From Gavia stellata (Eukaryota > Chordata > Aves > Gaviiformes > Gaviidae): DNA of 64,000 nt. Below are positions 8,569 through 21,242 of this stretch, piece by piece (the first letter of the stretch is position 1; the number at the start of each line of letters is the position of its first letter). The stretch lies in contig NC_082598.1 in NCBI RefSeq assembly GCF_030936135.1, positions 15,256,687-15,320,686 on the forward strand, written 5' to 3'. The notes beneath the pieces were generated by a model, which made no database searches, was not told where the DNA came from, and worked only from the letters and a program-made list of their open reading frames with translations. The position numbers were made by a program, and so were the translations under genes.

Positions 8569-10648
8569 GGCCTGGAGGAAGTGGGAGAAAAGGGGGCTCA
8601 GCAGGGCTGTGTGGGAGGGTGCACGGGGCTGGGGGAGCGAGGCAAGAGCCGCCTGGAGCTGGGGGCCAGCAGGAGAAGGGGTGAGGGAGGTGGGAGGGAG
8701 CAAGGGCAGGGTTTGTCAGCACTGCAGGGATGGGAGCCGCGGGCTGTCCCAGAAAAGTGTTTGGGCACTGGTGTCGACAGGCTCGAAGGGGCCGCAGGCC
8801 CTGGTTGGAGACAGCATGGGGCCCACCCTGCCCCAGCCGCCCTGATGACCAGCTCCTGGCTGGGCTGTGCCCCGTGAAAGGGCAAGAGACACCCCAGTAG
8901 ACTCTGCCGAGGCCCCATCCCTGACACCCAACAGCGTCCCACGCAGCCACGGGCACCCAGCACGTCCCCAAAGCCTCTCTGGGCACCGGCCACCGCTGAA
9001 GGCCCGAGCACCTCTGCCCCCAGCCCCGAGGGCGGTACCGCGGCCTGCCCTGAGGGGCTCGGCTCTCGCTCTGCCTTAGAAACCCCCTGGCCACCTGCCC
9101 CGTCCCCCATCCAGCCCAGCCTTCCCCCTGCATGCTGCACTCACCGATCGCCCAAGTGGAACTGCAGCGCGGCTGCCTGATGATGTCCCTGGGGACAGCT
9201 CCCATTGTGACCCGTCCCCTGTGCTGTCACAGCCACCAGAGCAGCATCCCCCAGCCGGCAAGCCCCACCCTTCGTCCCCACCGCCCCGCTCAGCGGGTCC
9301 TGGGCATCACACCAAGTACAAACCCTGCCGGCAGGAGCGAGCTCCCAGGGGCTCTCTTGACAAAGCGGGCGGACACCCCCAAAACGGTAATTGGAATTAA
9401 AATGGGGACTGTAGGTGGATGTCCCTGACGTACGTAGGGAGGCGCAAAGTCTTCTGGGCCAGGTGGCCTGACTCTGAGGGGTCTTGAAACGAGGAGATAC
9501 GAGCCCCTGGGCAGAGACAAAACTCCTCCTCCCTCTTCTCCGCTTGGATTCCTCCTGCCGGGGCAGGACTTAGCCCTGCAAACCCTGACGATCAGGCCAA
9601 ATGCAAACCGTGTCTCTGGTGCCAGTGGAAATGATCCCGCGGCTCCTGTCTCCAGCTACAAACCTGCCCCCCGCGAGGGCAAGCGAGGGGGCTGGAGAGG
9701 CCACGCCAGAGCCCGCATCTCGCGGCTCCCCTCAGGTTTGCCCGGTTCAGGAGACCCCCCTGTACACCACGCTGGAGCGCTCTGCTGCGGATCATGCCTC
9801 CCAGAAACGTGGCCTGTACTGCACGAGTGCACGCCTCGAGACCCGGACACCTCAAAAGCTTTCTTTAGCCTTGCTGCATATGTGCCAAGACTGACACGGC
9901 TGCCATGTTGCTGTCAGTTCAGCAGGTGCAGAACCGTACATCCGATGCGCCTCCTGTGCGAAGCTTTCTGGAGGCAAAAAGTGGGAGCATGCCCTGAAGT
10001 CTCTTTCTGTGCTGAGTCTCTCTTGTGGAGGTGGTGGGGACCTGAGGTCCCAAGTGGAGGGAACATGTCTTTGCTCTCTCTGCCTGTGACGGTAGGCAGG
10101 CCACCCAAAGGAATTCAAAGCGTGCACGTGTGAGAGAAGGTGACGTGGCCTGTGGATGTTTGACTCCTGCTCTGCCACCCTGTGAGATGGGTCGGCTCCC
10201 TTGTGCCGGCCTTTGTGCTTGTAGACGTGACTGTGCTCTCGGTGCCTTCGTGACACTGATGGGGGATGATGGCGTCTATCCCTGTGGCGGGATGGGGCCT
10301 CTCCGTGGCAGGGCCTCTGTCCTTGCTGTGGTGGTGAGACATCAGTGTTCCAAAAGAGACTCTGTTTCCGAATGATGATGAGGGGGTGCAGGGGGGCAGG
10401 TGCCTGGTGCTGCAGGACGCTCCTCCCTCCTGCGCCTGCCCTAGCTGTGCCTCCAGCTCTCAAGCTGCTGCTCTGCATTGGCTCGTGCCCAAGCCTCCCA
10501 CCAGTGCAGCAAGCAGAGCATCCAGAGCCCCGCTCCACACTTGTGCTGCTTGTTCCCCGTGCAGAGGGCTCACCACTTGGAGACTGTGATGTCCACCTGC
10601 TCAGGGGTCGCCCCGAGGCAATGCTGTCAGCCTCCCAGGGGATGGTTT

Positions 10649-12139
10649 GCCCCAAGTTCACCTGGTGCAATGCCCCTGCTCAAGCACAGCCACCTAGAGC
10701 AGGCTGCCCAGGACCGTGCCCAGATGACTTTCGAAGGTTGGAGACTCCACAATCTCCCTGGGCAGCCCATGTGTATAGCATAGCATAGCACAGCATAGCG
10801 TAGCACAGAGTGTTTTCAGCTGGAAGGGACCTACAACGATCACCTAGTCCAACTGCCTGAGCACCTGAGGGCTGAGCCAAAGTTAAAGCATGTTATTAAG
10901 GGCATTGTCCCAATGCCTCTTAGACACTGACAGGCTTGGGGCATCGACAACCTCTCTGGCAAGCCTGTTCCAGTGTTTGACCAGCCTCTCAGTAAAGAAA
11001 TGCTTCCTAATGTCCAGTCAAAACCTCCCCTGGCACAGTTTGAACCATTCCCATGCATCCTATCACTGGATACCAGGGAGAAGAGATCAGCACCTCCTTC
11101 TGCACTTCCCCTCCTCAGGAACTGTAGAGAGCAAGGAGGTCGCCCCTCAGCCTCCTTTTCTCCAAACTAGGCAAGCCCAGACTCCTTAGCCACTCCTCAT
11201 GAGACTTTCCTTCCAGCCCTTTCACCAGCTTTGTTGCTCTCCTCTGGACGCAATTCAAGTACCTGAACATCCTTCTTAAATTGTGGGGCCCAGAACTGCA
11301 CACAGTACTCAAGGTGAGGCCGCACCAGTGCTCAACACAGCGGGACAATCGCCTCTTTTGACCAGCTGGTTGTGCTGTGTTTGATGCACCCCAGGATGCA
11401 GGTTGCCCTCTCGGCTGCCAGGGCACACTGCTGACTCGTCTTGAGCCTGCTGTTGACCAGCACCCCCAGATCCCGTCCTGCAGCGTTTCATGACCACTGT
11501 GGCCAACACAGCCACCTACCATCGCATCTCCCACGAGTCCTTCTCTGTTCACAAAGAGCAACTCTAGGAGGGCATCTTTCCCAGTTGGCTCACTGAGTAC
11601 TTGTGACAAGAAGTTATCTCCTACAAACGTCAAGAATTTCCAAGACCTGCTCGTTGCAGGAGTATGGTATTCCCAGCTGATGCCTGGGAGGTTGAAATCT
11701 CCCACGAGGACAAGGGCTACCGATCCAGAAATTTCTCCAAATTGCCTATAGAAGAACTCATCAGTGCTTACATTCTGGCTGGGCGATGGGTAGCAGACAC
11801 CCACTACAACATCTCCTTTGTTTTCCCTCCCCCTAATCCCCACCCAGAGGCTCCCAACCGCATCACCACTAACTGTAAGGGTTGTACAAGCAAACCTCTG
11901 CCTTGCATACAGCGCGACACCTCCAGCACGCCTGCCCAGCCTATCCCTCCTGAACGGCCTGTAGCCCTCCATCCCAGCACTCCAATCGTGGGACTCCTTC
12001 CACCAACTTCAGAGCACCCTCAGCGTCAGGACGTGCTTTCTTGTGTTCAGATGGAATTTCAAGTTTTCTCGTTGGTGCCCATTGGTTCTTGTCCTGACAG
12101 GGCTCACTACTGAGAAAGGTCTGGCTCCCTTGCCCTCGT
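10649..12139 (-). mobile_element. CR1 composite (unit 3)
   Basis: Has the C variants at about 10711 ('gtgcccag') and 10820 ('cagctgg') and the T variant at about 11040 ('cagtttg'), unlike units 1, 2 and 4. Confidence 0.8.
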
Positions 12140-12836
12140 TCCCTCCCATCCGGTATGCAAGCACAGAGGCATCTTGCCCTTGAAATGGAAGCAGAGCAGG
12201 AGACTGGAAAAGAAAGGAAAAAGGGATCAGGGGAAGCATTCTGTTTTGGTCCTACTTACTTACCTCAAAATGCTGCCCCGCTGCTTCTGCATCTGAGCAG
12301 GTAGCAAGCTGCTAGCTGCCCACATTCCCCAACAAAGTGTTGCACAGACACTCACAGACAGAGGGTTGGTTAAAAGAAGCTAATTTATTGTCATCTTTGC
12401 ATCGCATAACGGTCCCAGAGGGAATCAACTCTTTCCAACAAGACAGGTGGTCCCATCCTGCTACAGGTGGTAACAGAAGCCTCAGCTGCAATGGCATCTT
12501 CAGCTGGACCGGCGGAGATTCCCCAAACTCTACTTATGCTGAGCTGCTCTTGGGCGGTATCATCTCCATGCCTAGTTTGCTCACATCTGCGGGACAGACT
12601 CCCCAGGCAGTCTCTGGGATGAGCAGATTCTCTGCCCCAGTGTCCAAAATTGTCCCCTGGGTCCCACCAGTGTGAGAGGAAAGCAGTTCCTCAGGGTCAC
12701 AGGCATGGGTGGAAAAGCCTGTGACCACCAGGGTATGGGTGCAGAGCTGCAGACCTCTGAGGTGGAAATTGTGCTGCTGGGTGTGCTTCGCCGTGAGTCT
12801 GAAAAGCGGCGTCTCGACAACAGCGCAGCTCTCCAG

Positions 12837-13865
12837 TCATGGTGCGCTGCTGGCGAGGCTGGCCTCTGCCTGCTCAAGGCTCAGGTAGGCGTCTGAGCTG
12901 CCTTGCTGCACTGCAAAAATCATCTCAGCGCAGATGTTCATCTCGGAGGTGCTTGTCAGCTGGAACCTGCAGGACTGGGAGGAGGGCAGCACCGTTAGCT
13001 GGCAGTGGTGCGACTGAGGCAAAAGCGGCCAGGCTGATCTCACCAACAGTTGGACCCAGCCGGCGACTTTCTCCACGTCTAAGTAGGAGCGTGTGCAGAG
13101 GGTGCGTAGGAAGTACGAGCTCTGATCCGTCGGCAGCTTGTCGTCGGGGTGGTGGAGAGAGCACAGAATATCCCCCAGCAGCTGCTTCCTCGAGCACATG
13201 CACTCCAGCACCACGTGGATGCTGGAGCGCCTTGCTGGCAGCTGCCCCGTGGTGTCCAGCTTCAGGCTGAAAGAGTGCCCAGGGGGTGGCCGCAGGAACA
13301 CGACCAGGCGGTAGCCGATGCTGTCCTCCTGGACACTCCAGGCTTCATAGGTGCCGTTCATCCCCATGGCTGGGTGCATCTGCGGCATGGAAGTCCCCTG
13401 GCAAAACACTCGGCAGACACCAAGGAGGTCACCCACCAGCTCCTTCAGTACCTTGCACGTGCCCGGCAGGCCCCGTATTGGCAGTTGGGTGGACACAGCC
13501 AAAGAGCCGACACCATTGTGTGCACCACTGAGGTCTTCCTCCTCCTCCTCCTCCTCGTCGTCCTCCTCCTCGCTGAAGCTGCCAGAGGCAAGCTTCATTT
13601 CCCTGGCCACCCAGCAGGCGCTAGCGAGCAGGAGCAGGGCTCCTGGAACAGTCCATAACGGCCACTGCTGCAGCACAGAAAGGAGCGTGGCTTCCTCCGC
13701 GGCCCTGCTCCGCTCAATCTCCTGCAGCAGCCGAGTCATCTCCTCATGCAGATACTCCTCACGCTGCTGCATCCTCTCGGCCGCGGCCGCATCTATCTGC
13801 TGATCGTGCTTCAGCCCGTGCTGGACGGCCAGCACAGCCAGGACGAGGGCAATTGCCGCAACCAT
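12837..13865 (-). CDS. ITPRIPL1: ITPRIPL1-like protein, truncated (array copy 3)
   Basis: Protein identical to copy 1. Leader-exon donor at 14441, AATAAA at 12384-12389, shared TGA at 12837-12839. The spacer upstream of this gene carries the 'ctcttgg' and 'tccggtg' variants (about 14837-14915) otherwise seen in units 6-11, so this unit is mosaic. Confidence 0.73.
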   Translation of the reverse strand: MVAAIALVLAVLAVQHGLKHDQQIDAAAAERMQQREEYLHEEMTRLLQEIERSRAAEEATLLSVLQQWPLWTVPGALLLLASACWVAREMKLASGSFSEEEDDEEEEEEEDLSGAHNGVGSLAVSTQLPIRGLPGTCKVLKELVGDLLGVCRVFCQGTSMPQMHPAMGMNGTYEAWSVQEDSIGYRLVVFLRPPPGHSFSLKLDTTGQLPARRSSIHVVLECMCSRKQLLGDILCSLHHPDDKLPTDQSSYFLRTLCTRSYLDVEKVAGWVQLLVRSAWPLLPQSHHCQLTVLPSSQSCRFQLTSTSEMNICAEMIFAVQQGSSDAYLSLEQAEASLASSAP

Positions 13866-15945
13866 GGCCTGGAGGAAGTGGGAGAAAAGGGGGCTCAGCA
13901 GGGCTGTGTGGGAGGGTGCACGGGGCTGGGGGAGCGAGGCAAGAGCCGCCTGGAGCTGGGGGCCAGCAGGAGAAGGGGTGAGGGAGGTGGGAGGGAGCAA
14001 GGGCAGGGTTTGTCAGCACTGCAGGGATGGGAGCCGCGGGCTGTCCCAGAAAAGTGTTTGGGCACTGGTGTCGACAGGCTCGAAGGGGCCGCAGGCCCTG
14101 GTTGGAGACAGCATGGGGCCCACCCTGCCCCAGCCGCCCTGATGACCAGCTCCTGGCTGGGCTGTGCCCCGTGAAAGGGCAAGAGACACCCCAGTAGACT
14201 CTGCCGAGGCCCCATCCCTGACACCCAACAGCGTCCCACGCAGCCACGGGCACCCAGCACGTCCCCAAAGCCTCTCTGGGCACCGGCCACCGCTGAAGGC
14301 CCGAGCACCTCTGCCCCCAGCCCCGAGGGCGGTACCGCGGCCTGCCCTGAGGGGCTCGGCTCTCGCTCTGCCTTAGAAACCCCCTGGCCACCTGCCCCGT
14401 CCCCCATCCAGCCCAGCCTTCCCCCTGCATGCTGCACTCACCGATCGCCCAAGTGGAACTGCAGCGCGGCTGCCTGATGATGTCCCTGGGGACAGCTCCC
14501 ATTGTGACCCGTCCCCTGTGCTGTCACAGCCACCAGAGCAGCATCCCCCAGCCGGCAAGCCCCACCCTTCGTCCCCACCGCCCCGCTCAGCGGGTCCTGG
14601 GCATCACACCAAGTACAAACCCTGCCGGCAGGAGCGAGCTCCCAGGGGCTCTCTTGACAAAGCGGGCGGACACCCCCAAAACGGTAATTGGAATTAAAAT
14701 GGGGACTGTAGGTGGATGTCCCTGACGTACGTAGGGAGGCGCAAAGTCTTCTGGGCCAGGTGGCCTGACTCTGAGGGGTCTTGAAACGAGGAGATACGAG
14801 CCCCTGGGCAGAGACAAAACTCCTCCTCCCTCTTCTCCTCTTGGATTCCTCCTGCCGGGGCAGGACTTAGCCCTGCAAACCCTGACGATCAGGCCAAATG
14901 CAAACCGTGTCTCCGGTGCCAGTGGAAATGATCCCGCGGCTCCTGTCTCCAGCTACAAACCTGCCCCCCGCGAGGGCAAGCGAGGGGGCTGGAGAGGCCA
15001 CGCCAGAGCCCGCATCTCGCGGCTCCCCTCAGGTTTGCCCGGTTCAGGAGACCCCCCTGTACACCACGCTGGAGCGCTCTGCTGCGGATCATGCCTCCCA
15101 GAAACGTGGCCTGTACTGCACGAGTGCACGCCTCGAGACCCGGACACCTCAAAAGCTTTCTTTAGCCTTGCTGCATATGTGCCAAGACTGACACGGCTGC
15201 CATGTTGCTGTCAGTTCAGCAGGTGCAGAACCGTACATCCGATGCGCCTCCTGTGCGAAGCTTTCTGGAGGCAAAAAGTGGGAGCATGCCCTGAAGTCTC
15301 TTTCTGTGCTGAGTCTCTCTTGTGGAGGTGGTGGGGACCTGAGGTCCCAAGTGGAGGGAACATGTCTTTGCTCTCTCTGCCTGTGACGGTAGGCAGGCCA
15401 CCCAAAGGAATTCAAAGCGTGCACGTGTGAGAGAAGGTGACGTGGCCTGTGGATGTTTGACTCCTGCTCTGCCACCCTGTGAGATGGGTCGGCTCCCTTG
15501 TGCCGGCCTTTGTGCTTGTAGACGTGACTGTGCTCTCGGTGCCTTCGTGACACTGATGGGGGATGATGGCGTCTATCCCTGTGGCGGGATGGGGCCTCTC
15601 CGTGGCAGGGCCTCTGTCCTTGCTGTGGTGGTGAGACATCAGTGTTCCAAAAGAGACTCTGTTTCCGAATGATGATGAGGGGGTGCAGGGGGGCAGGTGC
15701 CTGGTGCTGCAGGACACTCCTCCCTCCTGCGCCTGCCCTAGCTGTGCCTCCAGCTCTCAAGCTGCTGCTCTGCATTGGCTCGTGCCCAAGCCTCCCACCA
15801 GTGCAGCAAGCAGAGCATCCAGAGCTCCGCTCCACACTTGTGCTGCTTGTTCCCCGTGCAGAGGGCTCACCACTTGGAGACTGTGATGTCCACCTGCTCA
15901 GGGGTCGCCCCGAGGCAATGCTGTCAGCCTCCCAGGGGATGGTTT

Positions 15946-17436
15946 GCCCCAAGTTCACCTGGTGCAATGCCCCTGCTCAAGCACAGCCACCTAGAGCAGG
16001 CTGCCCAGGACCGTGTCCAGATGACTTTCGAAGGTTGGAGACTCCACAATCTCCCTGGGCAGCCCATGTGTATAGCATAGCATAGCACAGCATAGCGTAG
16101 CACAGAGTGTTTTCAGTTGGAAGGGACCTACAACGATCACCTAGTCCAACTGCCTGAGCACCTGAGGGCTGAGCCAAAGTTAAAGCATGTTATTAAGGGC
16201 ATTGTCCCAATGCCTCTTAGACACTGACAGGCTTGGGGCATCGACAACCTCTCTGGCAAGCCTGTTCCAGTGTTTGACCAGCCTCTCAGTAAAGAAATGC
16301 TTCCTAATGTCCAGTCAAAACCTCCCCTGGCACAGCTTGAACCATTCCCATGCATCCTATCACTGGATACCAGGGAGAAGAGATCAGCACCTCCTTCTGC
16401 ACTTCCCCTCCTCAGGAACTGTAGAGAGCAAGGAGGTCGCCCCTCAGCCTCCTTTTCTCCAAACTAGGCAAGCCCAGACTCCTTAGCCACTCCTCATGAG
16501 ACTTTCCTTCCAGCCCTTTCACCAGCTTTGTTGCTCTCCTCTGGACGCAATTCAAGTACCTGAACATCCTTCTTAAATTGTGGGGCCCAGAACTGCACAC
16601 AGTACTCAAGGTGAGGCCGCACCAGTGCTCAACACAGCGGGACAATCGCCTCTTTTGACCAGCTGGTTGTGCTGTGTTTGATGCACCCCAGGATGCAGGT
16701 TGCCCTCTCGGCTGCCAGGGCACACTGCTGACTCGTCTTGAGCCTGCTGTTGACCAGCACCCCCAGATCCCGTCCTGCAGCGTTTCATGACCACTGTGGC
16801 CAACACAGCCACCTACCATCGCATCTCCCACGAGTCCTTCTCTGTTCACAAAGAGCAACTCTAGGAGGGCATCTTTCCCAGTTGGCTCACTGAGTACTTG
16901 TGACAAGAAGTTATCTCCTACAAACGTCAAGAATTTCCAAGACCTGCTCGTCGCAGGAGTATGGTATTCCCAGCTGATGCCTGGGAGGTTGAAATCTCCC
17001 ACGAGGACAAGGGCTACCGATCCAGAAATTTCTCCAAATTGCCTATAGAAGAACTCATCAGTGCTTACATTCTGGCTGGGCGATGGGTAGCAGACACCCA
17101 CTACAACATCTCCTTTGTTTTCCCTCCCCCTAATCCCCACCCAGAGGCTCCCAACCGCATCACCACTAACTGTAAGGGTTGTACAAGCAAACCTCTGCCT
17201 TGCATACAGCGCGACACCTCCAGCACGCCTGCCCAGCCTATCCCTCCTGAACGGCCTGTAGCCCTCCATCCCAGCACTCCAATCGTGGGACTCCTTCCAC
17301 CAACTTCAGAGCACCCTCAGCGTCAGGACGTGCTTTCTTGTGTTCAGATGGAATTTCAAGTTTTCTCGTTGGTGCCCATTGGTTCTTGTCCTGACAGGGC
17401 TCACTACTGAGAAAGGTCTGGCTCCCTTGCCCTCGT
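15946..17436 (-). mobile_element. CR1 composite (unit 4)
   Basis: Matches unit 2 at every marker checked ('gtgtccag', 'cagttgg', 'cagcttg', 'cgtcgc'). Confidence 0.8.
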
Positions 17437-18133
17437 TCCCTCCCATCCGGTATGCAAGCACAGAGGCATCTTGCCCTTGAAATGGAAGCAGAGCAGGAGA
17501 CTGGAAAAGAAAGGAAAAAGGGATCAGGGGAAGCATTCTGTTTTGGTCCTACTTACTTACCTCAAAATGCTGCCCCGCTGCTTCTGCATCTGAGCAGGTA
17601 GCAAGCTGCTAGCTGCCCACATTCCCCAACAAAGTGTTGCACAGACACTCACAGACAGAGGGTTGGTTAAAAGAAGCTAATTTATTGTCATCTTTGCATC
17701 GCATAACGGTCCCAGAGGGAATCAACTCTTTCCAACAAGACAGGTGGTCCCATCCTGCTACAGGTGGTAACAGAAGCCTCAGCTGCAATGGCATCTTCAG
17801 CTGGACCGGCGGAGATTCCCCAAACTCTACTTATGCTGAGCTGCTCTTGGGCGGTATCATCTCCATGCCTAGTTTGCTCACATCTGCGGGACAGACTCCC
17901 CAGGCAGTCTCTGGGATGAGCAGATTCTCTGCCCCAGTGTCCAAAATTGTCCCCTGGGTCCCACCAGTGTGAGAGGAAAGCAGTTCCTCAGGGTCACAGG
18001 CATGGGTGGAAAAGCCTGTGACCACCAGGGTATGGGTGCAGAGCTGCAGACCTCTGAGGTGGAAATTGTGCTGCTGGGTGTGCTTCGCCGTGAGTCTGAA
18101 AAGCGGCGTCTCGACAACAGCGCAGCTCTCCAG

Positions 18134-19162
18134 TCATGGTGCGCTGCTGGCGAGGCTGGCCTCTGCCTGCTCAAGGCTCAGGTAGGCGTCTGAGCTGCCT
18201 TGCTGCACTGCAAAAATCATCTCAGCGCAGATGTTCATCTCGGAGGTGCTTGTCAGCTGGAACCTGCAGGACTGGGAGGAGGGCAGCACCGTTAGCTGGC
18301 AGTGGTGCGACTGAGGCAAAAGCGGCCAGGCTGATCTCACCAACAGTTGGACCCAGCCGGCGACTTTCTCCACGTCTAAGTAGGAGCGTGTGCAGAGGGT
18401 GCGTAGGAAGTACGAGCTCTGATCCGTCGGCAGCTTGTCGTCGGGGTGGTGGAGAGAGCACAGAATATCCCCCAGCAGCTGCTTCCTCGAGCACATGCAC
18501 TCCAGCACCACGTGGATGCTGGAGCGCCTTGCTGGCAGCTGCCCCGTGGTGTCCAGCTTCAGGCTGAAAGAGTGCCCAGGGGGTGGCCGCAGGAACACGA
18601 CCAGGCGGTAGCCGATGCTGTCCTCCTGGACACTCCAGGCTTCATAGGTGCCGTTCATCCCCATGGCTGGGTGCATCTGCGGCATGGAAGTCCCCTGGCA
18701 AAACACTCGGCAGACACCAAGGAGGTCACCCACCAGCTCCTTCAGTACCTTGCACGTGCCCGGCAGGCCCCGTATTGGCAGTTGGGTGGACACAGCCAAA
18801 GAGCCGACACCATTGTGTGCACCACTGAGGTCTTCCTCCTCCTCCTCCTCCTCGTCGTCCTCCTCCTCGCTGAAGCTGCCAGAGGCAAGCTTCATTTCCC
18901 TGGCCACCCAGCAGGCGCTAGCGAGCAGGAGCAGGGCTCCTGGAACAGTCCATAACGGCCACTGCTGCAGCACAGAAAGGAGCGTGGCTTCCTCCGCGGC
19001 CCTGCTCCGCTCAATCTCCTGCAGCAGCCGAGTCATCTCCTCATGCAGATACTCCTCACGCTGCTGCATCCTCTCGGCCGCGGCCGCATCTATCTGCTGA
19101 TCGTGCTTCAGCCCGTGCTGGACGGCCAGCACAGCCAGGACGAGGGCAATTGCCGCAACCAT
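18134..19162 (-). CDS. ITPRIPL1: ITPRIPL1-like protein, truncated (array copy 4)
   Basis: Protein identical to copy 1. Leader-exon donor at 19738, AATAAA at 17681-17686. Splice sites, start and TGA are unchanged. Confidence 0.73.
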   Translation of the reverse strand: MVAAIALVLAVLAVQHGLKHDQQIDAAAAERMQQREEYLHEEMTRLLQEIERSRAAEEATLLSVLQQWPLWTVPGALLLLASACWVAREMKLASGSFSEEEDDEEEEEEEDLSGAHNGVGSLAVSTQLPIRGLPGTCKVLKELVGDLLGVCRVFCQGTSMPQMHPAMGMNGTYEAWSVQEDSIGYRLVVFLRPPPGHSFSLKLDTTGQLPARRSSIHVVLECMCSRKQLLGDILCSLHHPDDKLPTDQSSYFLRTLCTRSYLDVEKVAGWVQLLVRSAWPLLPQSHHCQLTVLPSSQSCRFQLTSTSEMNICAEMIFAVQQGSSDAYLSLEQAEASLASSAP

Positions 19163-21242
19163 GGCCTGGAGGAAGTGGGAGAAAAGGGGGCTCAGCAGGG
19201 CTGTGTGGGAGGGTGCACGGGGCTGGGGGAGCGAGGCAAGAGCCGCCTGGAGCTGGGGGCCAGCAGGAGAAGGGGTGAGGGAGGTGGGAGGGAGCAAGGG
19301 CAGGGTTTGTCAGCACTGCAGGGATGGGAGCCGCGGGCTGTCCCAGAAAAGTGTTTGGGCACTGGTGTCGACAGGCTCGAAGGGGCCGCAGGCCCTGGTT
19401 GGAGACAGCATGGGGCCCACCCTGCCCCAGCCGCCCTGATGACCAGCTCCTGGCTGGGCTGTGCCCCGTGAAAGGGCAAGAGACACCCCAGTAGACTCTG
19501 CCGAGGCCCCATCCCTGACACCCAACAGCGTCCCACGCAGCCACGGGCACCCAGCACGTCCCCAAAGCCTCTCTGGGCACCGGCCACCGCTGAAGGCCCG
19601 AGCACCTCTGCCCCCAGCCCCGAGGGCGGTACCGCGGCCTGCCCTGAGGGGCTCGGCTCTCGCTCTGCCTTAGAAACCCCCTGGCCACCTGCCCCGTCCC
19701 CCATCCAGCCCAGCCTTCCCCCTGCATGCTGCACTCACCGATCGCCCAAGTGGAACTGCAGCGCGGCTGCCTGATGATGTCCCTGGGGACAGCTCCCATT
19801 GTGACCCGTCCCCTGTGCTGTCACAGCCACCAGAGCAGCATCCCCCAGCCGGCAAGCCCCACCCTTCGTCCCCACCGCCCCGCTCAGCGGGTCCTGGGCA
19901 TCACACCAAGTACAAACCCTGCCGGCAGGAGCGAGCTCCCAGGGGCTCTCTTGACAAAGCGGGCGGACACCCCCAAAACGGTAATTGGAATTAAAATGGG
20001 GACTGTAGGTGGATGTCCCTGACGTACGTAGGGAGGCGCAAAGTCTTCTGGGCCAGGTGGCCTGACTCTGAGGGGTCTTGAAACGAGGAGATACGAGCCC
20101 CTGGGCAGAGACAAAACTCCTCCTCCCTCTTCTCCGCTTGGATTCCTCCTGCCGGGGCAGGACTTAGCCCTGCAAACCCTGACGATCAGGCCAAATGCAA
20201 ACCGTGTCTCTGGTGCCAGTGGAAATGATCCCGCGGCTCCTGTCTCCAGCTACAAACCTGCCCCCCGCGAGGGCAAGCGAGGGGGCTGGAGAGGCCACGC
20301 CAGAGCCCGCATCTCGCGGCTCCCCTCAGGTTTGCCCGGTTCAGGAGACCCCCCTGTACACCACGCTGGAGCGCTCTGCTGCGGATCATGCCTCCCAGAA
20401 ACGTGGCCTGTACTGCACGAGTGCACGCCTCGAGACCCGGACACCTCAAAAGCTTTCTTTAGCCTTGCTGCATATGTGCCAAGACTGACACGGCTGCCAT
20501 GTTGCTGTCAGTTCAGCAGGTGCAGAACCGTACATCCGATGCGCCTCCTGTGCGAAGCTTTCTGGAGGCAAAAAGTGGGAGCATGCCCTGAAGTCTCTTT
20601 CTGTGCTGAGTCTCTCTTGTGGAGGTGGTGGGGACCTGAGGTCCCAAGTGGAGGGAACATGTCTTTGCTCTCTCTGCCTGTGACGGTAGGCAGGCCACCC
20701 AAAGGAATTCAAAGCGTGCACGTGTGAGAGAAGGTGACGTGGCCTGTGGATGTTTGACTCCTGCTCTGCCACCCTGTGAGATGGGTCGGCTCCCTTGTGC
20801 CGGCCTTTGTGCTTGTAGACGTGACTGTGCTCTCGGTGCCTTCGTGACACTGATGGGGGATGATGGCGTCTATCCCTGTGGCGGGATGGGGCCTCTCCGT
20901 GGCAGGGCCTCTGTCCTTGCTGTGGTGGTGAGACATCAGTGTTCCAAAAGAGACTCTGTTTCCGAATGATGATGAGGGGGTGCAGGGGGGCAGGTGCCTG
21001 GTGCTGCAGGACGCTCCTCCCTCCTGCGCCTGCCCTAGCTGTGCCTCCAGCTCTCAAGCTGCTGCTCTGCATTGGCTCGTGCCCAAGCCTCCCACCAGTG
21101 CAGCAAGCAGAGCATCCAGAGCCCCGCTCCACACTTGTGCTGCTTGTTCCCCGTGCAGAGGGCTCACCACTTGGAGACTGTGATGTCCACCTGCTCAGGG
21201 GTCGCCCCGAGGCAATGCTGTCAGCCTCCCAGGGGATGGTTT